Below, in pieces: positions 15,787 through 24,116 of a stretch of DNA of 47,337 nucleotides. How positions within the stretch are numbered: the first letter of the stretch is position 1; every line of letters starts with the position of its first letter. The translations under genes were made by a program, and so were the position numbers. The notes below the pieces were generated by a model. The model was not told the DNA's origin. It worked only from the letters and a program-made list of their open reading frames with translations, and did not search any database. Source of the DNA: Clostridia bacterium (GTDB lineage: Bacteria; Bacillota; Clostridia; Oscillospirales; CAG-272); contig JAFYMF010000048.1 of assembly GCA_017556745.1 (NCBI GenBank), positions 1-47,337 of the forward strand. The letters run 5' to 3'.

Positions 15787-16509
15787 ATGACACAGTACGG
15801 AATTCAGCTTTACAGTGTTGAGCAGGCGGCTTACGGTGACCCCAAAGGTATAATAGAGAAGATTGCTTCTGCAGGCTACAAGTATGTTGAGACTGCAGGC
15901 TTCTACAATCTTGCTGCAAATGATTTTAAGGCTATTATTGACGGTGCCGGTCTCAAGGTATCCGGTAGCCATATCGGCTTTGATGAGCTTGAAAAAGATT
16001 TTGCCGGTATCGTTAATTATCTTCACACCATTGAGTGTGATAACTATATCGTTCCCTGGGCTAACTGGAATGAAGAATTTTTCCTCAATATTGAACGCTT
16101 CAATAAGTATCAGCCTCTTCTTAAGAAGGAGGGTATTATCCTTCAGTTCCACAACCATTCAGATGAATTTGAAGCTGTTGGTCCTAACAAAGAGGTACCG
16201 ATTGAGGTTATTCTTAAGGAAACCGATATCAAGCTTGAGATAGATACATACTGGGCATTTGTCGGTGGCGCGGATCCTGTTAAGTACATCACCGACCATA
16301 AGGATCGTATAAACCTTATTCACCTCAAGGACGGTTCAAGATCCGGAGAGGGTTGTCCTCTCGGCCGCGGTGAGGCTCCTGTTCTCAAGGTTCGTGATAC
16401 AGCACTTGCTCTCGGTTTTACAATGGTAGTTGAGAATGAATGTTATACAGACAAGTGTGTAGCAGAGGCTATTGAATGTATTGACTTCCTCAACGCAAAC
16501 AATAAGTAA
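15787..16509 (+). CDS. Sugar phosphate isomerase/epimerase (xylose isomerase-like TIM barrel)
   Basis: A 240-aa member of the AP-endonuclease-family-2/xylose-isomerase-like fold, which isomerises or epimerises sugars using a divalent metal. Metal ligands can be placed in the 'LQFHNHSDEF' His, the 'KLEIDTYW' Glu/Asp, the 'LIHLKDG' His and the late 'VENE' Glu. The substrate is unknown. AAAGGAG lies upstream of the ATG. The next gene, 26 bp downstream, is a paralogue, so this pair arose by tandem duplication and is probably co-transcribed. Confidence 0.85.
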   Translation: MTQYGIQLYSVEQAAYGDPKGIIEKIASAGYKYVETAGFYNLAANDFKAIIDGAGLKVSGSHIGFDELEKDFAGIVNYLHTIECDNYIVPWANWNEEFFLNIERFNKYQPLLKKEGIILQFHNHSDEFEAVGPNKEVPIEVILKETDIKLEIDTYWAFVGGADPVKYITDHKDRINLIHLKDGSRSGEGCPLGRGEAPVLKVRDTALALGFTMVVENECYTDKCVAEAIECIDFLNANNK

Positions 16510-16535
16510 AGTACTCATAAGAAGGTGACAGAAAA

Positions 16536-17270
16536 ATGAAAAATATAGGTATTCAGATCTACAGTGCAGAGGATAAGCTGAGAGAGGATTTCAGAGCAAC
16601 GGTTAAGAAAATGGCCGAGATTGGCTACACTTCCGTTGAGGGCGCAATATATGATTACGTCACTCTTGAAGAGTTTGCATCATCCGTTAAGGATGCCGGT
16701 CTTACCGTTTCCGGTCTTCACTGCGATCTCTCAAAGCTTGAGAATGAATTCGACGAGACGATCAAGTATTTTAATACCCTTGACTGTCACGATTTTATCA
16801 TTCCCTGGAGCACCTGGGACGATGAAGACTACATCAGTATGACAAATGGAATAAATAAGTTCCAGCCCATACTCAAGAAGGAGGGTATAGACCTCCATTT
16901 CCACAATCACCAGTACGAGTTCCTTGACCGTATTTCCCGCGGCCCCAATAAGTGCATTCCTTTCGAGCATCTTCGTCGCGAGACAGACGTTTTTTTCGAG
17001 ATAGATATGTACTGGGTAGCTGTTGCCGGCAAGGATCCTGTTAAGGTTATTACCGATAACAAGCAGCGTATCAAGTACGTCCACATGAAGGACGGACTCA
17101 CCGAAAACGAGGACGGAAATGCAAAGGTGCTTGGTCACGGTCAGGCTCCTGTACTTGCAGTACGCGATTGTGTTCTTGATCTTGGACTTGAAATGATCGT
17201 TGAGAACGAGTGCCGCGAGCCCGACGGTGTTACCGCCGCTGCTGAGTGTTTTAAGTATATTGCAAAATAA
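16536..17270 (+). CDS. Sugar phosphate isomerase/epimerase, tandem paralogue
   Basis: This 244-aa protein aligns along its full length with the gene upstream and keeps the metal ligands in LHFHNHQYEF, FEIDMYW, YVHMKDG and VENE. Both start with a GIQIYS/GIQLYS strand and share an 'IIPW..W' pattern. A difference is a small insertion around 'DRISRGPNKC'. GAAGGTGA precedes the ATG. Two related enzymes in one operon suggest either different substrates or a dimer of unlike chains. Confidence 0.85.
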   Translation: MKNIGIQIYSAEDKLREDFRATVKKMAEIGYTSVEGAIYDYVTLEEFASSVKDAGLTVSGLHCDLSKLENEFDETIKYFNTLDCHDFIIPWSTWDDEDYISMTNGINKFQPILKKEGIDLHFHNHQYEFLDRISRGPNKCIPFEHLRRETDVFFEIDMYWVAVAGKDPVKVITDNKQRIKYVHMKDGLTENEDGNAKVLGHGQAPVLAVRDCVLDLGLEMIVENECREPDGVTAAAECFKYIAK

Positions 17271-17314
17271 TCTTTCCACCGGGAAGTATTATAAAAATAA
17301 GCGAGGATAGCTAT

Positions 17315-17518
17315 ATGAAAAAGTATATTTTTGCACTTGTTGCATTACTGACTGTTTCATTTTCTTTTCTGCAGATTCGTTATACCGAGTCCGTTAACAT
17401 GATCAACCCTATGACCAGTGATCTGCCTATCGTTCCCATTATCATTCTCGGCGGTGTTGCTGTTGTAGCAGCTATAGTGTTCATCGTTATGGGCGCTATT
17501 GCAAAGAAGAGAAGATAA
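17315..17518 (+). CDS. Small membrane protein, unknown
   Basis: A 67-aa protein with a signal-like N-terminal hydrophobic helix (residues 4-20), a short polar segment with Asn and Met, and a second membrane helix (residues 42-62) ending in basic KKRR. GCGAGGA lies 5' of the ATG. It follows the epimerase pair by 44 bp and is closed by a terminator. No family is recognised; it is probably a two-helix inner-membrane protein with both ends inside. Confidence 0.6.
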   Translation: MKKYIFALVALLTVSFSFLQIRYTESVNMINPMTSDLPIVPIIILGGVAVVAAIVFIVMGAIAKKRR

Positions 17519-17534
17519 AGCTTGCATCAAAGTA

Positions 17535-17591
17535 AAGGACCGCAATGGGAGGGGACGTTGATCTCCTTCCTTGCGGCCCTTTCGACTTTTT
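17535..17591 (+). terminator. Terminator after the small membrane protein gene
   Basis: AAGGACCGCAA (17535-17545) pairs with TTGCGGCCCTT (17571-17581) through a long imperfect stem, followed by CGACTTTTTG. Confidence 0.7.
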
Positions 17592-17627
17592 GATAATCTT
17601 AATAAATAATAAATTTGGAGACAAATA

Positions 17628-18773
17628 ATGAAGAAATTAGGCTTTGGCGCAATGCGTCTTCCTACTACCGATCCAGACAAATCTTCAGCTATAGACTTTG
17701 ACCTTGTTTGTCGTATGGCTGATGAGTTTATGGCGGCAGGGTTCACCTACGTTGATACCGCATATATGTATCACGGCGGTCTCAGTGAGGAGGCAATGCG
17801 ACGTGCGTTTGTTGAAAGATATCCACGTGACAGCTTTTGTCTTGCGGATAAGCTTCCTGTCAGCTACGTCAAGACAGCGGAGGACTACCCTCGTCTTTTG
17901 AACGAACAGTTGAAAAGATGCGGCGTTGAATATTTTGATTACTATCTTCTGCATAATATCTCAAGGAGAGTTACTCCTGTGCTCGACAAAACAGATGGCT
18001 TTGAGTTTTTAAAGAGCGTTAAGGAAAACGGACTTGCACGCAGAATAGGTTTTTCGTATCATGATAATGCGGAACTTCTTGATGAGCTTCTTACTCGTTA
18101 TCCATTTGTTGAGTTCGTTCAGCTTCAGCTTAACTATGTTGACTGGGACAGTGAGATAATCGAGGCAGGTAAAAACTATGAGGTTTGCCGCCGTCACGGT
18201 AAGGAAGTAATAGTTATGGAGCCGGTCAAGGGCGGTGCTCTTGCAAGACTTCCCGAGGAGGCCTCCCGCGTGTTCCGTGATCTCGGTGACGGGCTGTCCG
18301 ATGCAAGCTATGCCATAAGATATGCCGCATCTCTTGAGGGAGTTATAATGGTTCTCAGCGGTATGAGTGATCTTACCCAGCTCCGTGATAATGTTTCCTA
18401 TATGGGCGATTTCTGTCCCCTTGATGAAAGGGAAGCGGCGGCGGTGGATAATGTCAGAGCAATCTTAAAGGAGCGCAGTGTTATCCCCTGTACTGCATGT
18501 GGGTACTGTGTAAATCACGGTGATGGATGTCCCATGAACATTGCTATCCCTGAGTATTTTTCCATATACAATACTGTAAGTGAGTTCGGTCATTCCTGGA
18601 GTACTCTTCTTAAATACCGCAATCTCAGAGGTGACGGCCACAAGGCACCGGGAGACTGTATTTCCTGCGGTCAGTGTGAAGAGCACTGTCCTCAGAAGAT
18701 CGGTATTATCAGCCTTCTTGACCGTATGCGCGATATGGAATCGCTGATGACAGGCGAGACATTTAAACTTTAA
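17628..18773 (+). CDS. Aldo/keto reductase with C-terminal 4Fe-4S ferredoxin domain
   Basis: A 381-aa oxidoreductase. Residues 1-280 form the AKR barrel: FGAMRLP at the start, YVDTAYMYHGG with catalytic Asp and Tyr, Lys in ADKLP and the His in YLLHN. The C-terminal 100 residues carry two cysteine groups, CTACGYCVNHGDGC and CISCGQCEEHCP, typical of clusters that link the enzyme to ferredoxin-type electron flow. Such fusions are common in anaerobic Firmicutes, and their substrates are mostly unknown. GGAGA lies upstream of the ATG. It sits between terminators and is probably a single-gene unit. Confidence 0.9.
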   Translation: MKKLGFGAMRLPTTDPDKSSAIDFDLVCRMADEFMAAGFTYVDTAYMYHGGLSEEAMRRAFVERYPRDSFCLADKLPVSYVKTAEDYPRLLNEQLKRCGVEYFDYYLLHNISRRVTPVLDKTDGFEFLKSVKENGLARRIGFSYHDNAELLDELLTRYPFVEFVQLQLNYVDWDSEIIEAGKNYEVCRRHGKEVIVMEPVKGGALARLPEEASRVFRDLGDGLSDASYAIRYAASLEGVIMVLSGMSDLTQLRDNVSYMGDFCPLDEREAAAVDNVRAILKERSVIPCTACGYCVNHGDGCPMNIAIPEYFSIYNTVSEFGHSWSTLLKYRNLRGDGHKAPGDCISCGQCEEHCPQKIGIISLLDRMRDMESLMTGETFKL

Positions 18774-18802
18774 AATACATATACTGTGGGAAAATATTTA
18801 TC

Positions 18803-18831
18803 TTGAATATTTTGCTCAAATATGGTATAAT
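18803..18831 (+). promoter_or_regulatory. Promoter of prfB
   Basis: TTGAAT (18803-18808), 17-bp spacer, TATAAT (18826-18831), about 30 bp before the GTG start. Confidence 0.75.
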
Positions 18832-18864
18832 ATAACTGACTAAATATGATTGTGAGGATCGCTT

Positions 18865-19977
18865 GTGATAGTAGCGCTTGAAGATGCTAAATATAAAATA
18901 AACGGTATGCGTGAGTCTGTTGAAGAGCTTGGCCACGCGCTTGGAATAGAGAAGCTTGAGGGTAAGGTTGCAGAGCTTGAGGAGAAGACCCTTGCTCCCG
19001 ATTTCTGGGGCGATCAGGCAAACTCCGGTAAGATACTTCAGGAGCTTAAGCAGATCAAGGGTAAGCTTGACAGCTACAATGCTCTTGTAGCAGAGCTTGA
19101 GGACACCTATACCTTGGCGGAAATGGCTATAGAAGAGAATGACGAGAGCGTTGTTGACGAGATACTTGAGTCTGTTAAGCACATTGAAGCCGAAGAGGAG
19201 AGACAGAGAATAGAGATCCTTCTTTCCGGTGAATACGATGCAAATAATGCTATAGTTTCCTTCCACCCCGGTGCCGGCGGTACCGAGGCACAGGACTGGG
19301 CACAGATGCTCTACCGTATGATAACCCGTTGGGGAGAGCGTCACGGCTTTAACGTTAAGCTTCTTGACTGGCTTGACGGAGAAGAAGCAGGTCTTAAGAG
19401 TGCTACCGTTATGATCGAGGGTACAAATGCATACGGATATCTTAAATGTGAGAATGGTGTTCACCGTTTGGTTCGTGTGTCACCCTTTGACAGCTCGGGA
19501 CGCAGACATACCTCATTTGCTTCTATCGAGGTAATTCCTGAATTCGTTGATGACGGTACTGTTGAAATAAGAGATGAAGACATTGAGGTTACTGCTCACC
19601 GTTCAAGCGGCGCAGGAGGACAGCACGTTAACAAGACTGACTCCGCTATCCGTATAGTTCACATTCCTACCGGTATCGTTGTAGGTTGCCAGACGGAGAG
19701 AAGCCAGCTCCAGAATAAGGAGACCGCAATGAGTATGCTCAGAAGTAAGCTCATTGAGATCAAGCAGAGAGAAAATCTGGAGAAAATTGAGGATATCAAG
19801 GGTAACAAGACCAATATCGAATGGGGTTCACAGATACGTTCTTACGTATTCATGCCTTATACTCTGGTTAAGGATAATCGTACCGGATATGAGGATGGTG
19901 ATATTTCTGCGGTAATGGACGGTGACCTTGATGGATTTATCAACGCATATCTCAAGATGAACGTGCAAGACAAATAA
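18865..19977 (+). CDS. prfB: Peptide chain release factor 2
   Basis: A 370-aa protein that ends translation at UAA and UGA. The GGQ motif that triggers peptide release is at residues 251-253 (SSGAGGQHVNKTDSA) and the stop-codon-reading tripeptide SPF is at 206-208, which marks RF2 rather than RF1. The start is GTG with GTGAGGA about eight bases upstream. Most prfB genes have a programmed +1 frameshift at an internal UGA near codon 25. Here the N-terminal coiled region (ESVEELGHALGIEKLEGKV) continues in one frame, so that autoregulation is absent. A small membrane-protein gene follows after 25 bp. Confidence 0.96.
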   Translation: MIVALEDAKYKINGMRESVEELGHALGIEKLEGKVAELEEKTLAPDFWGDQANSGKILQELKQIKGKLDSYNALVAELEDTYTLAEMAIEENDESVVDEILESVKHIEAEEERQRIEILLSGEYDANNAIVSFHPGAGGTEAQDWAQMLYRMITRWGERHGFNVKLLDWLDGEEAGLKSATVMIEGTNAYGYLKCENGVHRLVRVSPFDSSGRRHTSFASIEVIPEFVDDGTVEIRDEDIEVTAHRSSGAGGQHVNKTDSAIRIVHIPTGIVVGCQTERSQLQNKETAMSMLRSKLIEIKQRENLEKIEDIKGNKTNIEWGSQIRSYVFMPYTLVKDNRTGYEDGDISAVMDGDLDGFINAYLKMNVQDK

Positions 19978-20002
19978 TATAATAATATAAAGGAGAAAGA
20001 TT

Positions 20003-20323
20003 ATGTTTAAGAAATTCAGACCTTTCATCGCAATCACCCTTCTCGTTCAGTCTATCAGTATGATAGTTCTGTTCTTCATGCTCTATAAGAAGAAGCGCAG
20101 TCTTGCAAATGCTTTCCTTGCTTTTGCAGCTGTTGGCGGTGCTCTCGGCGGAATCCTCTTCTGGCAGGAGTATGGTCAGGCTCTCGGCCTCAGATCCGCA
20201 AGAAAGGACGAGGACATATTTGATTTTGATGATCTCGAACTTGATCTCGATGACGACATGCTCAGTGCTGAGCTCAGCCGTGATGATATAGCTTTCTACG
20301 ACGAGGCAGAGGACGCTGAGTAA
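20003..20323 (+). CDS. Membrane protein with strongly acidic C-terminal tail, unknown
   Basis: A 106-aa protein. Two hydrophobic helices (residues ~8-28 and ~36-53) are followed by a polar tail with repeated Asp/Glu, such as DIFDFDDLELDLDDD. The tail is very acidic and could bind a basic protein or metal at the inner face. AAAGGAGA precedes the ATG. It lies 25 bp behind prfB and ends before a terminator, so the two form an operon; a link to translation is not evident. No family recognised. Confidence 0.65.
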   Translation: MFKKFRPFIAITLLVQSISMIVLFFMLYKKKRSLANAFLAFAAVGGALGGILFWQEYGQALGLRSARKDEDIFDFDDLELDLDDDMLSAELSRDDIAFYDEAEDAE

Positions 20324-20346
20324 TACAGACGGTAAAAAAGATATTA

Positions 20347-20384
20347 AACGGTGTATCTACCATATGGTGGGTGCACCGTTTTTT
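20347..20384 (+). terminator. Terminator of the prfB operon
   Basis: AACGGTG (20347-20353) pairs with CACCGTT (20374-20380), with an internal ACCATATGGT palindrome, followed by TTTTTT. Confidence 0.8.
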
Positions 20385-20450
20385 GCTTTATATAACCGCA
20401 AAATACGCTCACACGTGGTAGGGGAGGGATAGAATTAACGTGGTAATTCA

Positions 20451-20592
20451 CGCCTCCCTCCTGAGGGAGGTGGCACGAGTGGAGCGAGTGACGGAAGGAG
20501 TCTGTCCCCCGTTCCTATGTTTCATATAGCTCTATTGTCTATACAAAAACTCCCTCACCCGACTTCGTCGGGAGCTCCCTCGAGAGGGAGCC
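20451..20592. repeat. Pair of inverted REP-like palindromic elements (REPIN-like)
   Basis: The first element has CCTCCCTC/GAGGGAGG (20453-20470) followed by a GGCACGAGTGGAGCGAGTG tract and an AAGGAGT end. The second, inverted, has CCCGAC/GTCGGG (20558-20572) and CTCCCTC/GAGGGAG (20575-20590), and its reverse complement follows the same order of stem, spacer, stem and GGAGT. Such pairs are mobilised in trans by RAYT transposases. Another inverted repeat, GAACGGGCA/TGCCCGTTC, lies at about 20666-20706. The whole 20385-20768 gap holds no gene. Confidence 0.65.
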
Positions 20593-20768
20593 TTTACTAT
20601 AGGAAAATTTTCGTTTTTGCATCAGCAAAACAGGTGACGAAAGGCACCTGAGAAATTTTTCGTAGAACGGGCAGTCTTTGACTTTGCTTTCTCCGGTGCC
20701 CGTTCGAACACCATTTTCTCCCTTACTGCATATAATTTCTTTGAAAATAACTTTTTTAGGGGGAAATT

Positions 20769-21200
20769 ATGAACGGAGCGAGAGATAATCGCGGCAGTAG
20801 CGGTGGATATTTGACATTCAAGATTCGGACTGCCTCAAATGCTCTGCCGGTAGGAAATGCAGTTATAACTGTTACCGAGGCAGGAGGGGACGGAGAGATC
20901 CTCGGTGTACTCATAAGTGACAGAAACGGGAATTCCGACAGTATCAGACTGTGGGCACCGCCAAGAGCAGAATCTATGTCACCGGGGTCTGTGGAAAAAC
21001 CCTTTGCAGGATACAATATCAGGGTTGAGGCAGATGGATACTATCCATCAGAACTTTTCGGTGCGGCAGTATTTGATACTGTTACTTCAGTACAGCAGGT
21101 AAATCTGATTCCATACGCAGAGAATACTCCGGAACCGTACGGCACCAGAATATACGAAGAAGCCCCCGATCCCTTGAGAGGAGGGGTGGCAGATGCCTGA
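20769..21200 (+). CDS. Protein with carboxypeptidase-regulatory-like (beta-sandwich) domain
   Basis: A 143-aa protein without a signal peptide. The sequence 'GYLTFKIRTASNALPVGNAVITVTEAGG...GEILGVLISDRNGNSDSIRL' and 'YNIRVEADGYYPSEL...VQQVNLIP' shows the alternation of the carboxypeptidase D regulatory-like fold. A Gly/Ser-rich start precedes it. The stop overlaps the next gene (ATG at 21193), so it is translationally coupled to a SpoIID-like protein. It probably helps recruit or shape a spore or cell-wall complex. Confidence 0.7.
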   Translation: MNGARDNRGSSGGYLTFKIRTASNALPVGNAVITVTEAGGDGEILGVLISDRNGNSDSIRLWAPPRAESMSPGSVEKPFAGYNIRVEADGYYPSELFGAAVFDTVTSVQQVNLIPYAENTPEPYGTRIYEEAPDPLRGGVADA

Positions 21201-22596
21201 ACTTCCCATTATTCCCGAATACATAACCGTGCATCTGGGGACACCAAGGTCTGATGCTGATAATGTTACCGTTGCTTTTACAGACTACATAAAAAACGTT
21301 GCATCAAGTGAGATATATCCCACTTGGCCTGAGAGTGCCATCCGCGCCAATATATATGCCCAGATATCCTTTGCTTTGAATCGGATCTATCTTGAATATT
21401 ATCGAAGCCGCGGATATTCATTTGATATAACCAACTCAACTACAGTGGACCAGTCATTTGTTTACGGTCGAGACGTGTTTGAAAATATATCTCAAATTGT
21501 GGATGAGATATTCAATGATTACGTGGTACGTCAGGGAAGTGTAGAGCCGCTTTTTACCGAATACTGTGACGGAGACAGAGTCTCGTGCGACGGACTTTCA
21601 CAGTGGGGAACAGTGACACTGGCGGAGAGGGGACTTACACCATACGAAATACTGCAGTATTACTACGGAGACGATATAGACATAGTTACCAATGCCCCTG
21701 TTGCGGGTATTGAGGCAAGTCTTCCTCTGACCATATTGCGCCGCGGTTCGACCGGAGACGATGTAAGACAGGTACAGCTTCGTCTTAACAGAATATCAAA
21801 CAATTTCCCGGCTATACCTAAGATATATCCGGTAAACGGAATATTTGACGGAAGCACAGAGGATGCGGTAAGAGTATTTCAGGAGACCTTTTCTCTTACC
21901 CCTGACGGAGTAGTCGGCAAGGATACCTGGTACAAAATACAGCTTATATATGCCAGTGTTAAAAAGCTGTCAGAGCTTGACTCGGAAGGCTTGACACAAG
22001 CGGAGGTATCCCTTCAGTTTCCCGGTGCACTGTCCATAGGGGACACGGGCCCCGGTGTGAGACAGGTACAGTATTTCCTTGATTATATATCACGGTTTGA
22101 GTCAGTGGTACCGGGGGTCACTCAGGACGGAATATTCGGAGAGGTAACGAGAGATGCCGTCATTGCTTTTCAGCGGCAGTACGGCCTTGATCCTGACGGA
22201 ATAGTTGGGGAGAGAACATACTATAAGATATACGACGTTTACAGAGGAATGCTTGCGGCATCAGATCTTATTCTTTCACCCGGTACGGTTCTGCCTTTCC
22301 CGGGTTATGTACTGACAACAGGGCAGGAGGGGCTGTATGTCAGAGCACTTCAGAGCTATCTTAACTTTATTGCCGAGACCTATCCGGAGCTGCCCACAAT
22401 ACCTGAGACGGGGGTGTTCGGTGAGTTGACTCGGGAGGCGGTAGAGGATTTTCAGCGGTTCTTTGGCATAAGTGCTCCTGACAGATACGGCACTGTTACT
22501 CTGTCTGACTGGGAGTATATTACCGATCTTTATCTTGAACTTTATGCCTCTCGAATGGGTGCAGAGGGACAGTTCCCGGGATATAATCTGGGGTGA
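21193..22596 (+). CDS. SpoIID/LytB-like protein with three peptidoglycan-binding domains
   Basis: A 467-aa protein without an obvious signal peptide. Residues ~10-170 match the SpoIID/LytB amidase-enhancer fold: 'YPTWPESAIRANIYAQISFALNR' resembles the 'WPLEALKAQAVAARTYAL' element, and 'GLSQWGTVTLAERG' followed by EILQYYYG is the classic SpoIID ending. Three PG_binding_1 repeats follow, each with 'RRGSTGDDVRQVQLRLN' or 'GDTGPGVRQVQYFL'-type starts and a FQRxYGLxPDGIVG core. SpoIID is a lytic transglycosylase of engulfment; catalytic residues cannot be assigned here. The absence of a secretion signal is odd and suggests action in the mother cell or spore coat. Confidence 0.82.
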   Translation: MPELPIIPEYITVHLGTPRSDADNVTVAFTDYIKNVASSEIYPTWPESAIRANIYAQISFALNRIYLEYYRSRGYSFDITNSTTVDQSFVYGRDVFENISQIVDEIFNDYVVRQGSVEPLFTEYCDGDRVSCDGLSQWGTVTLAERGLTPYEILQYYYGDDIDIVTNAPVAGIEASLPLTILRRGSTGDDVRQVQLRLNRISNNFPAIPKIYPVNGIFDGSTEDAVRVFQETFSLTPDGVVGKDTWYKIQLIYASVKKLSELDSEGLTQAEVSLQFPGALSIGDTGPGVRQVQYFLDYISRFESVVPGVTQDGIFGEVTRDAVIAFQRQYGLDPDGIVGERTYYKIYDVYRGMLAASDLILSPGTVLPFPGYVLTTGQEGLYVRALQSYLNFIAETYPELPTIPETGVFGELTREAVEDFQRFFGISAPDRYGTVTLSDWEYITDLYLELYASRMGAEGQFPGYNLG

Positions 22597-22605
22597 GGAG
22601 GAAAT

Positions 22606-23127
22606 ATGTACGATATCAGTCAAAAGAATGAAGCAATACGAGAGCTTCAAAAGTATCTGAGAACTATTGAGGGAGGAAGGACGGAGCCTTCCTCTGTAAC
22701 GGTGGATGGAATATACGGAGACAATACACGCAGAGCGGTAAGAGAGTATCAGGCGAGGGCAGGAATGCCGATAACCGGTATTACCGACAGAAAGACATGG
22801 GATGGAATATATCTTGAGCACCTGAGAGTGCTTGACTCGGCTCCGATAGGACTTTTTGTCTTTCCGTTATTTCCTGCAAATTATTCTATTCTCCCCGGTA
22901 GCGGTGGTGCACCGGTGAGATTTCTCAAGCTTATACTTGCGGAACTAACGCAGTATTATGATTTTGCGCCTATACCCGATAGCGACATATATGACAAAGA
23001 GACCGAGGATGCGGTCAGATTCTTTCAGAGCATCAACGGACTTGACGTTACCGGAGCACTTGACAATGAAACACGGAACCGTCTTGTGTCTGAATATAAC
23101 CGTATAATAGCAAGGGATAACGGCTGA
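22606..23127 (+). CDS. Peptidoglycan-binding repeat protein
   Basis: A 173-aa protein made of two PG_binding_1-like units: 'ELQKYLRTIEGG...VDGIYGDNTRRAVREYQARAGMPITGITDRKTW' and 'YDFAPIPDSDIYDKETEDAVRFFQSINGLDVTGALD'. It contains no catalytic domain. The start ATG has GAGGAGGA immediately upstream and lies 9 bp after the SpoIID-like gene, so it is the third gene of that operon. It probably decorates the cortex or wall as a partner of the SpoIID-like protein. Confidence 0.8.
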   Translation: MYDISQKNEAIRELQKYLRTIEGGRTEPSSVTVDGIYGDNTRRAVREYQARAGMPITGITDRKTWDGIYLEHLRVLDSAPIGLFVFPLFPANYSILPGSGGAPVRFLKLILAELTQYYDFAPIPDSDIYDKETEDAVRFFQSINGLDVTGALDNETRNRLVSEYNRIIARDNG

Positions 23128-23176
23128 GGATATTTTTTTCATGCAAGGGTAAAATAAAAGGAAAGGAGGAGTGGGA

Positions 23177-24055
23177 ATGAAGAAGGAAAAAATATCAAGA
23201 TTTTTGTCTGATACTTTTTTTCTCCTGATCGGAGGAGTACTTTTCGGTGCTTCGGTAAACCTTTTCTTTCTGCCGGGTGAGATAATACTGGGGGGAGTTA
23301 CCGGTATTGCAACAACGGTCAATATTATTACGGGAATTCCTATAGGATTTCTTATAGTGATAATAAATTTTCCAATTCTCCTTTTGGGACTTATATTTCT
23401 CGGCGGCGGATTTATCCTTCGGGCGTTGATCGGTGTTGCGGTAACCGGCATTGCCTCAGATATCCTTGTCTTTCTGCCAATGACGGTAAGTGATCCGCTC
23501 CTTTGTGCTATTCTGGGCGGATTGACGATGGGTGTGGGGTGCGGTCTTATGTTCTCACGGGACTATACCACAGGTGGAACAGATATTATTGTGTGGCTTA
23601 TCCGCCGAAGGGTAAGGCGGCTTTCAACCGGTGTGCTTATCACTATAATAGATGCGACGGTGGTGCTGTGCTCTGCTCTGACTCTCGGGAATACAGAGGG
23701 GATTTTTTACTCTGCTATAGCACTGTATTTCTTTACGGTCTCTCTTGACTACGTTTTGACCGGCAGTGAAAGAGGTAAGCTTGCCTTTATCTTTTCAGAG
23801 AAAAATGAAGAGATATGTAGTCTCATTTCAAAGAGGCTTCACCGTGGGGTGTCTTTACTGCAGGGTAAGGGATGGTATTCCTCAAGAGAAAAATGGGTGG
23901 TGGTATGTGCTGTGAGAAAAAACGAGGCACGGACTCTGGCATCTATCGTTGAGGGTGAAGACCCATCTGCCTTTGTGATATTTACCGAGGTCTCAGAGAT
24001 AAGGGGACTGGGATTTGGAGGCTTGGGCACAAAAAAAGAAAAAAATTCAGTTTGA
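23177..24055 (+). CDS. YitT-family membrane protein (DUF161 plus DUF2179)
   Basis: A 292-aa protein with five to six membrane helices (residues ~10-190) in the YitT/DUF161 pattern (FGASVNLFFLPGEIILGGVTGIA in shortened form; GLMFSRDYTTGGTDIIVWLI) and a cytosolic C-terminal DUF2179 domain (~215-285, 'RLHRGVSLLQGKGWYS'). Its role is unknown; it is widespread in Firmicutes. ATG 23177 has GGAGGA at the right distance (23165-23170); the GTG at 23171 is too close. It ends just before the SRP RNA promoter. Confidence 0.88.
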   Translation: MKKEKISRFLSDTFFLLIGGVLFGASVNLFFLPGEIILGGVTGIATTVNIITGIPIGFLIVIINFPILLLGLIFLGGGFILRALIGVAVTGIASDILVFLPMTVSDPLLCAILGGLTMGVGCGLMFSRDYTTGGTDIIVWLIRRRVRRLSTGVLITIIDATVVLCSALTLGNTEGIFYSAIALYFFTVSLDYVLTGSERGKLAFIFSEKNEEICSLISKRLHRGVSLLQGKGWYSSREKWVVVCAVRKNEARTLASIVEGEDPSAFVIFTEVSEIRGLGFGGLGTKKEKNSV

Positions 24056-24069
24056 CAAGAATATTCCCC

Positions 24070-24098
24070 TTGATAAAAAAGAAAATATATGTTATAAT
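24070..24098 (+). promoter_or_regulatory. Promoter of SRP RNA
   Basis: TTGATA (24070-24075), 17-bp spacer, TATAAT (24093-24098). A TTGACA at 24052-24057 overlaps the YitT stop codon but is too far away to serve this -10 box. Confidence 0.8.
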
Positions 24099-24116
24099 AA
24101 CAAGGTATTATTTATT

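Noticed and set aside
18865..18960. Programmed +1 frameshift in prfB
   Set aside because: Searched for an internal UGA with upstream slip site in the first 35 codons; none is present.
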